Below, one piece after another: positions 32,689 to 44,159 of a stretch of 64,000 nucleotides of DNA. Each line of letters begins with the position of its first letter. The stretch's first letter is position 1. This stretch comes from Isoetes taiwanensis (lineage: Eukaryota > Streptophyta > Lycopodiopsida > Isoetales > Isoetaceae), in assembly GCA_021234155.1 (NCBI GenBank), contig JAJEKV010000080.1:1908182-1972181 (forward strand), in the 5' to 3' direction. Both the position numbers and the translations under genes were made by a program. The notes under the pieces are model-generated. The model had not been told where the DNA came from and did no database searches. It saw only the letters and a list, made by a program, of their open reading frames with translations.

Positions 32689-32906
32689 ATTCAAGTACTA
32701 CATTTTCAAAACATGGAAATGCACATCATCCTTCCCTGGAAGGCAATAAAAAGAATATAACTGCATGACATATGCATGCAGCTGTTCTATTACATTTGAT
32801 AGTTATACAGTGGTGCCAATAAGATTGACATAGTAGTGCATAAATCTCAAGATTTCATAAATCACAAACCATAAATAAATAAGAATAGAATAAGAAAAAT
32901 ATTCTA

Positions 32907-33392
32907 GTGGTGGAAAGAATACAAGGACAATTACCCACATTCATATTGGAAAGACTAAATACAGATATTGACAGTTATGAAGTATCTCTGCACCAAAAAC
33001 AGATAGCTGGGAAAGAATTAACCTTGAAACAGTTATGTGATATGACAAATGAATTCATACAGGAGGTAGAGAGCTCCAGGGAGAGGGAAGCAGTTTGGGC
33101 AGAGATCTACACCAGGGAACTCATGCAAATGCATATTCTGTTTCACTTCCTATCCAATACTCATTTTGCAATGACAGAAAGACAGTTGAGTAGATACAGG
33201 GAAATGTATCACAGTCATAAACTTCTGACAGATCTATATGGCACTTTACTGCTACTTATGGGGAAGGAAAGTTTGACTATGCTACTTCTACAAAATGATT
33301 GTGGCAAAAATAGTTATACTCAGGATTCGACAGCAGAATTCTACCAGCATTACAATGAGTGGTTCAACAATAACCTTAACAGCCAAAACTAG
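32907..33392 (+). CDS. Unidentified open frame, ~160 codons, no ATG at its start
   Basis: An uninterrupted plus-strand frame running through IQGQLPTFILERLNTDIDSY, KQIAGKELTLKQLCDMTNEF, REREAVWAEIYTRELMQMHI and ending WFNNNLNSQN-stop at 33,392. The frame opens at GTG directly after TTCTAG, which could be a splice acceptor (exon start); the first ATG is near 33,045. Helical, Glu/Leu-rich composition; no domain recognised. It is followed at 33,826-33,862 by a (AAAAAG)n tail, so it could belong to a retroposed copy. Could be a true exon or chance. Confidence 0.35.
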   Translation: MVERIQGQLPTFILERLNTDIDSYEVSLHQKQIAGKELTLKQLCDMTNEFIQEVESSREREAVWAEIYTRELMQMHILFHFLSNTHFAMTERQLSRYREMYHSHKLLTDLYGTLLLLMGKESLTMLLLQNDCGKNSYTQDSTAEFYQHYNEWFNNNLNSQN

Positions 33393-33825
33393 TCCTACTT
33401 GCTTTTCCATAACATATCCATGTCCACCAGCTTCAATCATGCTCATCATTTCCAGTATCCAATTTTTGAAGGTCATGTTTGATATTTTTGTTTGCAATTA
33501 CAGGAATTTGAAGACCCCATTCTGGAGATTCCTTTGCAGAAAGCTGAACTCATCCTCTCTGCAGAAAGCTGAACTTATCCTGTCAACATACTTGGAAAAT
33601 TTTGAGATACTATCGACAGTTCACTGACACTTTGTTATTGCTGCTGCTATTATTCCTGTTATTACTACTGTTATTATCTGAGTACTTTCACCATAATTGT
33701 TTTTCTCTTTGATGCTCAACTTATATGAGTATCAATTTTACATCATTGCCATGCTACCTATAAGCTTGGTAAATGGATTGTATGGCTTTATCTAATTAAT
33801 GAAAAAATCTACCCTTACTCTCAAA

Positions 33826-33862
33826 AAAGAAAAAGAAAAAGAAAAAGAAAAAGAAAAAGAAA
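33826..33862. repeat. (AAAAAG)n tract, possible retroposon tail
   Basis: Six or so repeats of AAAAAG after GAAAAAATCTACCCTTACTC. Such tracts often derive from the poly(A) tail of a plus-strand retroposed sequence. No flanking duplication was found. Confidence 0.6.
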
Positions 33863-33969
33863 GTGGTATAAAAATTAAATTGAACTCATTATTATCGTTG
33901 CACATTCCTGTTGTGGTCTCCATTGATGTTAAAATTAAGTAAGTAAAAGCAAGTAAGTAAGTATATATG

Positions 33970-34047
33970 TTTGTTTGTCTGCCTGCCTGCCTGTCTGCCT
34001 ATGTGCTTGGTTGCCTGCCTGTCTGTCTGTCTGTCTGTCTGTCTGTC
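33970..34047. repeat. Tetranucleotide microsatellite (TGCC/TGTC)n
   Basis: TTGTCTGCCTGCCTGCCTGT... grading into seven TGTC units (34,018-34,046). Ordinary microsatellite. Confidence 0.9.
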
Positions 34048-34145
34048 GCTTAATAGAGCTGGAACATCTGCGTGCATCAAACATATTCATGGTAATGTGG
34101 TTAAGGGTCACCACTATAGGATACGATTCCCATATAAAGCATCAT

Positions 34146-36128
34146 TCATACACTCCACTTTGACAATATCTTGTGCAGGATCGCTGTTGTCCACGTCTTG
34201 TTGCCAAGGTCATTTGCCAGCTCCTCAACAATCCTGGAAGGAACAATAGGATGATAAAATTTCCGAAATTTCTCATAAGGGAGTACCTCAACCTCATCGT
34301 CCTCATCTTCTTTATTCATAATGTGGGCAGCTTCTTCATTGAGGGGGCGATTGGCCAGCATAGGGTGCTCCTTTAATGAACAGAAATCGGAAGCAGATAA
34401 TACTGAGGATGCACCTGGAGTATTAAAGGCAATGGCTTTTTCCAAACGGTTAAGAATATGCAAACATTGCTTAGATTCCTCAAAATCACCATCAATCATA
34501 TCATTTAGTTGCCCAGAAAGCTGCTTAATGATATCTAAAGGCTTCTGCGCACGAGATATAGACATAACGCAGTTAGCCCATCCATTGACATCGATTGTGT
34601 TTAGAAAGATAACACTTTCACCAGTAGCAATAGTCTTCCTATGGTGGTCAATTATGAACTGATGGAACTCTTCATCCTTGATCCATAACAGAAGCAACTG
34701 CGTAAATTTAGAAGGAACAGGGATATCTTTTTTTTTTAATTGAAGGCTTATAAGTATATCTATAGAAGTATAAATATAAAACTACTTTTTACAGGGAAGT
34801 ATAACCCATATAGTTTTTGGCTTATTATAATCAGAAAAGGAGCCCAGGACAAATGCATAAGTCCACAACAGCTTAGTAGAAACTGTCCAGAAATAAGATG
34901 ATATGAAGCTAAAAGTGAGATTTGAGGTTCACATTTCCTGATTTGCGGCCTCTGCCCCTGACCATAGTTGAGAGAGTACAGAAAATGCATATACATGATT
35001 TCGCCATCGTCATATTGAATCGCCCCTTGTTGTCTTTGGCCTCACAGATCATGCCCCTTCGAGCGTCATAGTTTTGATCACAACAGCAACCGCAGACACA
35101 TGGCTCATCATGCCCTTCCGGGTTCGGGGGCCCGAAGACTCTAATCCATTCCTGGTTCGCTTGTTCATCCATTCTCTTCCACTTAAGCTTGCGCAGCAGC
35201 ATGAATATGATCCCTGCAGAGCACCGAGAATTAATAAGAAACATTGTAAGAAGAGTTAACCTGCAGCAAATATCCATTTGATGTCGTATTTGATCTGTTT
35301 GATAACAGTCTCCGGGTGAATAATATCGCCATTGAATATAAACTCATTCCTTCCTTTCCAAATTCTCCACAGGATGATATAAACCCTCCAGTCATTAGGT
35401 TGATCCGACATAAAGAAATCTGTTGAACTTAAAGAAATAAGATCAGTGCTAGTAATATTCGATGCTAACTCTAAAACCCACTGACCACAGACAGGTCCTA
35501 AGGAGATGGTTCTCATCTTCCTTGAGTGACAGACATCCAGGGAATCGGATAGAGCCATCAGGTGAGATTTGGTCCAAAAAACAGGGGGAAGATTAGAAAA
35601 AGATATCCAAGTGGTAGTACTGATATCTTTATCCGATCCCGGGATGAATCCAGAATTCCACCTCATCATGTAGAACGGGGCATTAGCAATCATGTCTAAT
35701 TTCCTTCTAAGAATATAGCCAACACACACTTCATCCCTGCACACGATTTGGAATGTTTTATTGTCAAGCTTAAGGATCGAAAGGATAGGGATATGCTGAG
35801 ACTTAGTAATCCAGATCTTGACTTCCTCCTGAGAAGGGCATTTTTGCGGGAAATGGACTAAAATAGCTTTCTTGGAGAAAAGGTCAGCAGCAGAATTGTC
35901 TGGCACGCCAAATAAATCAATAAAACCCTTACCAGTATTCTGACTCACAGAGTTAGTTGAAACAGAAGGAACATCTTTCATTAAAATATTTTTATAGGAA
36001 GGGGGAGAATCCAAACCTTTAGCTTTGTCGTTCTTGCCCACGACCGAAGGAACAGGGATATCATCAGTATAGCCCATCACCTTGAGTTCAGAGAACCAAG
36101 TGGGAGGAGCACTCCTTCTATTTGCCAT
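34146..36128 (-). pseudogene. Unidentified ORF (215 codons) split by a LINE insertion
   Basis: The 5' part starts at ATG 36,128 directly after CTAACAG (possible splice acceptor) and reads MANRRSAPPTWFSELKVMGY with TDDIPVPS up to the LINE; the 3' part, 34,710-34,146, continues KFTQLLLLWIKDEEFHQFII and runs to a stop at 34,146. Taking away the LINE and one copy of the 17-bp target duplication (1,335 bases, divisible by three) gives one open frame of 648 bases. The protein has RAQKPLDIIKQLSGQLNDMI, an acidic MNKEDEDDEVEVLPYEKF stretch and KFYHPIVPSRIVEELANDLG. I do not recognise it. It could be one exon of a host gene or an ORF of a repeat; the left inverted-repeat arm is directly upstream. Confidence 0.6.
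34728..36045 (-). mobile_element. LINE insertion (internally deleted), 17-bp target duplication
   Basis: GAAGGAACAGGGATATC is present at 34,711-34,727 and 36,046-36,062. Between the copies lies a minus-strand LINE ending in A10 (T10 at 34,728-34,737). Its ORF1 part has a DUF4283-like domain (AILVHFPQKCPSQEEVKIWI, FQIVCRDEVCVGYILRRKLD, TTWISFSNLPPVFWTKSHLM). It then joins directly to the C-terminal tail of LINE ORF2 (VYIILWRIWKGRNEFIFNGD), so endonuclease and RT are missing. The 5' end is truncated inside ORF1. Behind the stop lies ~500 bp of 3' region with a Cys-rich open frame (35,277-34,909) of unknown meaning. Confidence 0.88.
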
Positions 36129-36279
36129 CTGTTAGATCATCAATATACACAAGATATTAAAACCAGTAGATGCGAAGCGAAGGCAAACCTATATAAATCT
36201 GTATAAAAACACCATGAAATATGTACTCCGGCCAAAGAGTACGAGGCGGGCGCCTCCAAGAGAGCGTGTGTGTGTGTTA

Positions 36280-37890
36280 ACAATGTGTGTATAAATATGC
36301 CATAACAAATGACATAATACAATGGAACATAACAAAGCTATATAATCATAACAGTGTTATGTAGCCCACAATATTTCATGGTAATCTAGTGAAATACAAA
36401 ATAATAATGAACAAATGAGAGATTCAAAACTGGTTATAAAGATCACATTGTCCAGCCAGAAGCAAAAATGCGTCCGAAAATACAAGAGAACCACTTAATA
36501 TCACAGCCTTAAAGAAAGAGGAGGATATATTCAGTAGGAGACATATAGAATGATATAAGAATGCAAAGTACATGCTGCAATAGTTATGAATGTAACGAGC
36601 ACAGTAGTCCATTAAAAAGTTTAGTAGAACCAAAGTACGCAAATCCAAGAGCTAAGTTCAAGGATTGATGCTGGTACCTGCAGACCATCCAAGAGCATAA
36701 GTTAGTATAAGAATAGTAACTAGACTTGGGAACTGCAGGCATCAACACATCAATCCACTTGTTATCGATGTCCAAACTTAGAAAATGGAAAGCATCAAAC
36801 AATTCTACTAATACGAAACCATCATATGAAATAATTGTATACACAGTAAGAGTGCTATGAGCACATTTTTATGCACAAAAGGAAACTGAAGACCTGAATC
36901 ATACAGGCCAGATGTACTAAAATTAGATGTGGATTATGTAGACTAGTCTAACAAAAAGCCAAAATCTCCATAGTCAACCAAATTTATCTAGAAATTGAAT
37001 GTAAATACAATGGAATCACAAACTGATTCCACATTCGAGCCAAGCTATTAGTGCTTACATGTGCCAGTCCATCAATGTTAGCAAAACCAAAGGCAAAACG
37101 AAGAACAAATAACAAAAAAATGCAAAAGAAAAATGAGCAAGGAAGAAAAAATAGAGGAGGGACAAAAGCAAACAGAGAACAAAGCAACAAAGAAAGAAAT
37201 AAACAAGGAGCAGAAGAAAGAAAACAACAAAGGAGGGTTACATAATGGAGAGAAACAAACGCACCAGGAGAAGCTGACAAATTGGATCCAACCGGGCTAA
37301 AAAAACAGCAGAGAAATCCAAATTGAAAACAAGATAAAAACAAAACTACATCGGATCACAGTTGGTAAGACATCATGGAGGGCAGCAAACAGGGAAAAGA
37401 CAAAGATAAATGACAAATTGGACAGCAACGAACACATAAAAGGACGAAAAATTGCATAGGCAACAGACAGACTGGGCAAAGAAGGGCTTACCTGACAGGG
37501 CGGCCGTACACAGCGCCGACAGTCAGCGCAAAGGGGGAGTAGAAGAGGAGAAAAAGGGAGAGAAAAAGATGAAAGAAAAGCAACGAGAATAGAAAGAAGG
37601 AAAAAAACAAGAAAGAAGGAAAAGGAAAGACGTTAAAACAAAAATTAAAATTAGCCAAACAAAACACACCCAAAACATCTTAGGACTCAACCAAGTATAT
37701 GATTGCATGAAAATCCAAAGCTACTGGCAATGGATCATATAGGCAGTAAGCAGTTGAGCGAGGCCTACTCGACGATATTTAAGGCCAAAATTTGGTTAAC
37801 AGATCTGTATAATCCCAATGACCAATCATTGGAAAAACTATTTTTGGTGTTGCATTTTGTAAGTAAAGAATTGCCGTGTGTGTGTGTGTG
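36280..37890 (-). repeat. Left arm of a ~1.6-kb inverted repeat
   Basis: The reverse complement matches 44,160-45,645 continued at 56,116-56,262, at roughly 95% by eye; an 86-codon frame (36,844-36,584) is identical in sequence to 45,223-45,483. Both ends of the arm fall in (GT)n/(CA)n microsatellites (37,878-37,892 and ~36,265-36,280). Inside, CTGTCAGGTAAGCCC looks like a splice donor, and TGGTCTGCAGGTACC may be a splice acceptor. Long pyrimidine-rich tracts occupy 37,070-37,660. Confidence 0.9.
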
Positions 37891-38045
37891 GGGCCCACCG
37901 CCAACGGACAGCAACACACAGACCCAATAGGTATACGGGACTACGCTGAGCACCACTCCCTACATGGGTTTGTGTGTGCCAACTGCTCTACAAATACCAG
38001 AATGGTGTTTGCAAAGAACCGCTTTGCTAGAACACAAATAGATAC

Positions 38046-40265
38046 CTAGTTGCATGCAATAATGCCATTGCCATTAAGAAAAGAGAATAAAGAATGCCAG
38101 GTTGAACCCATACCTGTTTGTATATGACAAATCAGATGTTTCCTTAGCATAATAGGATCACATTTGGCCTCAGGGAATTCATTAGTCTGCAACATGTTCA
38201 CAATGACGCGCAAAAGCCTATCCTTCTTGAACCCATTTCTATAGAAAGCATCAATAATGCACGCTATTTCTTTAAGGCAAGACTCCATATCATTGCAATA
38301 GTACAGCAAAGGAGAAACTTGAGAAAGAACCACCTTATACGCTGCAGTAATAGATCTGTTGGATGCCAGCCATATATATTGTGCATATCTGAAAGGGAGA
38401 GATCTTCTCTTGTCAAATTTGGAGAGTAGAAAAACTCCAATAGCCTAGTCCTTGATCTATATGCTTAAGCTTAAAAAGTGTGCTTTGGTACAGTATGATT
38501 CATCATCACAACGTATCACGTCCTCCATTTTCGGTTTAATTTCTAGAAGATCTAGAGGATAAATAGAAAACGGATCCATAGGATCCACTCTAGTTCCAGG
38601 CCGTAAGAACTTGAACATGTACGAATTGTTCAACAAACATAGATCAAAAATAAACCGGTTAGTGTGAGTGAATGAAGAAAGTAGATCCGATCTTCCTAAC
38701 TGGGATAACTTGGCAATAAACTGGAACTCATAAAAGGATAGATAGAGGTTGCACCATATTGATGAACATGAGAAGCCCATGGGGATGCCTTTCACCTGTC
38801 GCCACACCCTATCACCAAGCCTGATAATGCTATGGGATAATAACCATTCATTCCATGCAAGTAAGTCAGCTGCAGATACCGTCACCCACGTGTCAGATTG
38901 TAGTTCATGTTTTTTCCATTCAACGCAAGAATCGCCATTATCAAGAAACTTAACATACAAACAGGAATTACTGTATTTAGCCTGTTTAATTGCACGTTTG
39001 ATGCTCCACGATAAAGCCTCAATAAGGCTATCGACCCTAAGGAGAGGAATAACTTCGTAGCATCGTGCAATATCACCAGCAAATATGTTTTGAATGACCT
39101 TCGGTAGGTTCAGAGCAACCTCCATAGTGGAGTCCACCATCCAAGCGCTTTTGGTTTTAACTTTTTAAAAATCTGAGAATAGACTGATCAAATGCGTAGA
39201 ACTTTTCACGTAATAAAGGAACAGTAGCTGCAAAGCCTTGGAAATGAGAGAAGCAACTTGCGAAAACACACATCCTGCTGCATTAGTAAGCCACCTCATA
39301 GTATTTTTGTGGGCCTTAAAAATAGCCATTAAATAAGGCAACTTGAGGTTCACTATGTGCACAGCAGGAAAAAGTGTAAGTAAATCACTTAAAATCTCAG
39401 TTGCACAATCATCTACTGATTTCCAATTCCTTTCCGAGTCCTAACATGGAAGGAAATCATCGCTAGATAGTCTTTCAAGGGCCAAATTTCTCAAGTACTG
39501 TTTACAAATGAATGATGGTGTCATGGCTGATTTATCAATGCCTGCTATGTATAAGTGGGATTTAAGCCAGCACAATTCATCCATAGCATTACTGCAGTCC
39601 AACAAACTACAAGCTTTAGTAACCTTATTTTTTAGCTTGGATCTAATGGTAGATTCCAACAACCTACGACTGCGATCCAACTGCTCAGAGTCAAGTGTCA
39701 GCCCTTGTGAGGAAAGAATAGCACATAGATCATTCCACCCAGTTGTAATAGCAGAAATCAGCTCATGAAGATCTGGTTTAGACAAGGGGATGTGATTAAG
39801 CCCTTTCTCAGTTTCTTTCTTTAGTAGTTTATTGTGGATAATATCTAAATTTAGTGTCAAGACATGACACCCAAATTGACCACAATCTCTGTTGAATGGA
39901 CATAAACGTTTCAAAGAGGTACAGCGACAGCTTGGAATATTGGCACAGGAGAACTTACAGAAAATATCCGTAGGTGAGTGCCACAAATTGGACATATTCT
40001 CCTTATATCGCCAACCGAAGACGACTTGAGAGAGAATATCATTGAAATCATAATGGAAGCACTGTGAAAGGACATCATGATATAGCCCACGTAAATTGAT
40101 ATGTTCCAGAGCGCGGCTAACATATAGGATATGAATATAAAATGATCTCTCCTTATCAGCTTTCTGCATCACTTTTCTGCCATGTTTGAATACAATTGTT
40201 TTGAGACAAGGTATATCACATTCTTCTTGCGTCTCCTCCATGTAAACACCACATTTGCAGACCAC
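38046..40265 (-). pseudogene. Non-LTR-type reverse transcriptase (Penelope-like or related), one frame with in-frame stops
   Basis: One minus-strand frame of ~740 codons without frameshifts, broken only by stops (TAG 39,443, TAA 39,167, TAG 38,459, TAG ~38,447). N-terminal part: a Cys-rich motif CANIPSCRCTSLKRLCPFNR and GCHVLTLNLDIIHNKLL. RT fingers: LKLPYLMAIFKAHKNTMRWL. Motif A: FAGDIARCYEVIPL. Motif B: KGIPMGFSCSSIWCNLYLSF. Motif C: NRFIFDLCLLN, where the first catalytic Asp is Phe. Thumb: SKFDKRRSLPFRYAQYI and CIIDAFYRNGFKKDRLLRVI. No GIY-YIG endonuclease is visible after it. The motif style resembles Penelope-like/rvt-type RTs seen in non-flowering plants; it is not Ty3, Ty1 or LINE RT. 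It lies inside the inverted repeat. Confidence 0.8.
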
Positions 40266-40719
40266 AAATTACAAAGAAACTGGAAGGGCCCAAACAAAGA
40301 AGAAATTATAGATTAATGTGCGGCTATTCCAATAACAAGAGGCAATCAGCGTGGTGGATACCCCTTAGGAGTTATTTAAAACTGAAATTACAGAAATTAC
40401 AGAGGCCAAAAAGATAGAACATGCAAACTAGAATAGAGAAAATAAAACACATACAAGTGCATGAGCATCATGTCACTTATGTAGTAAAAAACATAAATAA
40501 ACTTAAAGGACAAAATAATGACAGTACGGAGATAGAGCTTAGATTGTTAAAACCAGCTGATAAACATTATTACATAGTCCATAAATGAAAGATGCAAACT
40601 GAAATGAAACAACAAGTAGACATGAACTAAAACAGATCCTCAAGATCCCAGTCTTCATATGATGAACTTTTCATACTCAACACAAATTTGGACATGCTGT
40701 GTAATGTGCTAAGATCACT

Positions 40720-41690
40720 GTTTCAGATTTGGAGTTTCAACCATAAAAGGAGAAGTAGAAGAAGCTACTCCACTTGATGGTCCACTTGCAAGTTGTGTAC
40801 TAGAAGGCGGGGTTCTTCCATCATGGAAAACAATGCCATTTATTAAGATGAGGAGTACCACGCCCTCGAATGAAAGGAGAATTATGGAAGCCACCAAGTG
40901 AGTAGCCCCATCCACGTCCCCTATAATTGCGCTTATTGGATCTTTGCAATGCTTGTGTGTTATCGTTGCTCTGCGCAGGTGCATTTAAATTCAATTGACG
41001 CTTTTGAGGAGTAGCTTTTCTAACCTTCAGAGCTTGAGTGGTGAACGAAGGAGGCATAATCATTCTTTCGATGTTTCTTGCGCCTTCATAATCACCATAG
41101 ACATCCATAATGCCCTTCGGATTTTCTGCATTAATGGCAAACTGGGCTGCACCATGTAACATCATGCCCGAACCGCTTGTCGGGTATTAGGAGTGCATAT
41201 TCACTTAATAAAAGTTCCTTCAATGGTGTCACAGTTAGGAAAAGAAGTATCAAGATGATGCACCATAAACTAGAGAACATGGTCAAACCACAAAATGCCG
41301 CCTTTGCAAGCATCCTGATTAGCTTGAGCATCCGAGGAGGTGCAAGAACACTTAATGTATGGACGATGCCAGTTCCACGTTAACTTAGTGAAAGCAGCAA
41401 AATCCTACAACTTTGGGGCTACTTTCTCCAACAATGGAGCAAACCAACTTAGAGCTCACCCTGTGAGGAGCGAACAAATCAATCTAACTTGTTCCTGGGC
41501 CGTGAGATATTTATGAGGATGGAGCTGAATCATAAGCCGGATCAGATTCAACAAACTGCGAAACTTGGACCGAGTGCACTCGAACTTCTCGGACAAGCTA
41601 ATGATAAGCTCTAATGGCCTCAATCCCGAGCTAGAAGCAGCTTCATGCGAAGCAATGCGCTCTCTGAGCTCCTTATTGTCTAAATACAAC
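40720..41690 (-). pseudogene. Gag-like remnant upstream of the RT ORF
   Basis: From 41,689 the minus strand reads MYLDNKELRERIASHEAASS, LELIISLSEKFECTRSKFRS, LLNLIRLMIQLHPHKYLTAQ and EQVRLICSLLTG-stop-ALNWFAPLLEK, a sushi-like Ty3/gypsy gag N-domain, then breaks. A further open piece (41,165-40,821) is Arg/Gly-rich (KRNYRGRGWGYSLGGFHNSP). Whether this remnant is part of the RT-carrying element or a separate gypsy fragment is unclear; the gag type matches gypsy, so I favour a separate fragment. Confidence 0.6.
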
Positions 41691-41699
41691 TAATGGCTA

Positions 41700-44155
41700 A
41701 CGAACCATAGAGACAAAAACCACCAAATATAGATAATAAAATGCTTAGGATCAGATCAGGCAAGAACAAGTAAGAAAATTCCGGTTCAAACTGTCATGAA
41801 CCTAAAACATAAGCATGTCACAAATGGGAAAAATAGATATTGTCACACATTGTCCTAAGTACATTGCAATTGATATAAATGTCATTGTTAGGCATTTAAC
41901 CTTAGCATCATTACATTGTGGTAGTTGATAAATTGTAGCATTTTGAGGGTATTACAATATATTAGATTTAACATGTTAAAATTTTCCCCTTCAAATACGA
42001 GAAACATATGTAAACTACATGTTATATTTTAAAAATTTGTGAACAAATGTTCACTTCTTCATCTCCTTTTTTTTTTTGAATAGTGATATTATGTTGTCAA
42101 CAAACTTCTTGGGTGCAAATCATCTTTGCTCCCATTGTACTAATGACGTCCTGAGCAAGATAAAAAAGATATATACTTAAGGTTCTAGATGAGCATCTTC
42201 AACTACCGAGCCCTCAATAGTCACCATCGCCTACTTATATTTCCTTCTTGCTTGTCTAGTATCATCATTACTGCAAAGGTTTTTCCCTTGAAAACCTTTT
42301 GAGGCAGGGTTTTTTAATCCTAGATGGCTATACTAGGCAATTGTATGGGCCCCATGGCCACTTGGTCTTCGCAAAAATATATTCTATTCTATTCTTGTGA
42401 GAGATCAATGGAGAAGTTCCTAAAACTCCTTATATATTTAAGTTAAGCACCATATGAGAACTGGTTGTGCTTGAAGATGTATTACATTGGGGAGGTGTAG
42501 CACATCGCAATGCAATTGCAAGTGGCACTATCTGGTGGTTCATTTTGAAGGAACATTTTTTGTCTTGAAACAATACCCATTGAGTGACTAAATGTTAGTC
42601 TTTCTAGACTTGGCAACAAAAGAAGAAACACATGATTTTATCTATATTAAAATAGACATGTTACATGCTCATTTGTGAGTAGTCATTAAGTAGCTGCTCC
42701 TCGAAACTTTGAAGGAAGGTGCATTATTGCAAAGTGACATATAGACAAAAATCTTTTAACAATCTTTATACCGGCTTTAAAATGATTAAGATTTCCAACC
42801 TCAAATCATATTTCTCAAAAGTTAAAGAATCTTAAATGCAATGTATTTATATCCTCAACATCCATGTATCATGTTGTTTAAATAATTTTATATATTGAGA
42901 ATACAATGTTTTGGTGTTGAATGTCTTAATAATAACTACAGTAAAGCACATAAATATCTGGACACCTTTCCAGATAATAGATGACATGCACACTTTATTA
43001 ATGCTCAATAGATAGAAGGCTCCATATCAACATACCCTTTAAGAAGAATATCGAGAATTTCCAGATGTTCTGGTTCCAATAATCCAAATCATTAATGCGA
43101 TAATGACAATTCTTCCTTCTACTAATCAACAAATCCATGGCAAGAAAGTGCTCTTGAGAAACAAATACGAAAGTCAAGACCAAGATTTATTGCAAATGTC
43201 AGCTTGATACCATCTTCAAATTGCTAAAACCACCACAAGCAATTCCAACATTCCTTATGCCAAAGCGAGACGTTGAAATACTAGTTACAAAAGCCACAAA
43301 CACCAAAAAAAACACTAGAAACTCAAAGGAAGCAAGATTTTAAGAGGTAGATTGAGAGAAACAAAATCTTATAGTTGAAGTGAAGATACAAACTAAAGTC
43401 CATCTTAAGAACAACATAAGAACAATAAGCAGAGAAATTAAAACCTCGTTAAAAATAGAGCTTTTAACAGCCTCTGCAAATTTAACATTTTTGCATGCCA
43501 GTATAATTTGGCCATTTCATTTTGTCAACACTCTAGCAATCCCAAATCGAGTACCGGCAATGACACTTGATAAAGTGAAATAGGTGAATTTCAAAGCTAG
43601 CACGAAAAAGAATAGGTATCGGTTACAATTAGTATGAGAATGGAGGTTAATATCCCCAACTACCTCTTCAGCAGTAGAACCAGATGAGAAGCCAAAAAGA
43701 GCGACAGATAGCAAATAAGGTACAAACATTTCCAAACTATTAACATCTGCTCATGCTAATGGGTATACATGGTTGCAACTTCAACGAAGACCTTAAGGTA
43801 GCCAAGGAAAATGCAAAAAAACTTTTAATAACCTTTGGGATTTTATGGTATAGAACTCTATTATCCTTCTCAAGATTCTTACCTTTTTGCAAAGATTCTG
43901 CATAGAAGGATATATAATGAACACCATACTAGTTGTGAGTCGTATGAACCCGATAAATATGAAATAAGATCTAATACCCATGCATTTGCTGGTTTTACCA
44001 TGAAATTTTCTTATCTTGTATGGCCTACAAGTAATAATAGAGAATAAAATTATGACTTACAAGAAATTTCACAGTCTAAAGTAACATTTGATTTAAGGAG
44101 CTTAATGTTCGAAGGCTAATGATATCCAATAACAAGGCATTGAAAAATGGTTTTG
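41700..44155. other. AT-rich stretch without recognisable genes
   Basis: About 2.45 kb between the gag-like remnant and the right inverted-repeat arm. Open stretches are short and show no domain. It forms part of the core enclosed by the inverted repeat. Confidence 0.5.
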
Positions 44156-44159
44156 ATGG

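Noticed and set aside
33971-34249. Cys-rich ORF (CLPACLPMC...) as a secreted peptide
   Set aside because: It is a translation of the TGCC/TGTC microsatellite.
36984-37673. Hydrophobic Phe/Leu-rich frames as membrane proteins
   Set aside because: They are translations of long pyrimidine-rich tracts, without coding signature.
36280-37890. 86-codon ORF shared by both inverted-repeat arms as a real gene
   Set aside because: It is hydrophobic and unremarkable, and its identity in both arms is explained by overall arm similarity; no domain.
38046-40265. Telomerase reverse transcriptase
   Set aside because: No TERT T motif or N-terminal TEN/TRBD features; motif B wording (GIPMGFSCS) and the Cys-rich N-terminal part fit Penelope-like or rvt-type RT.
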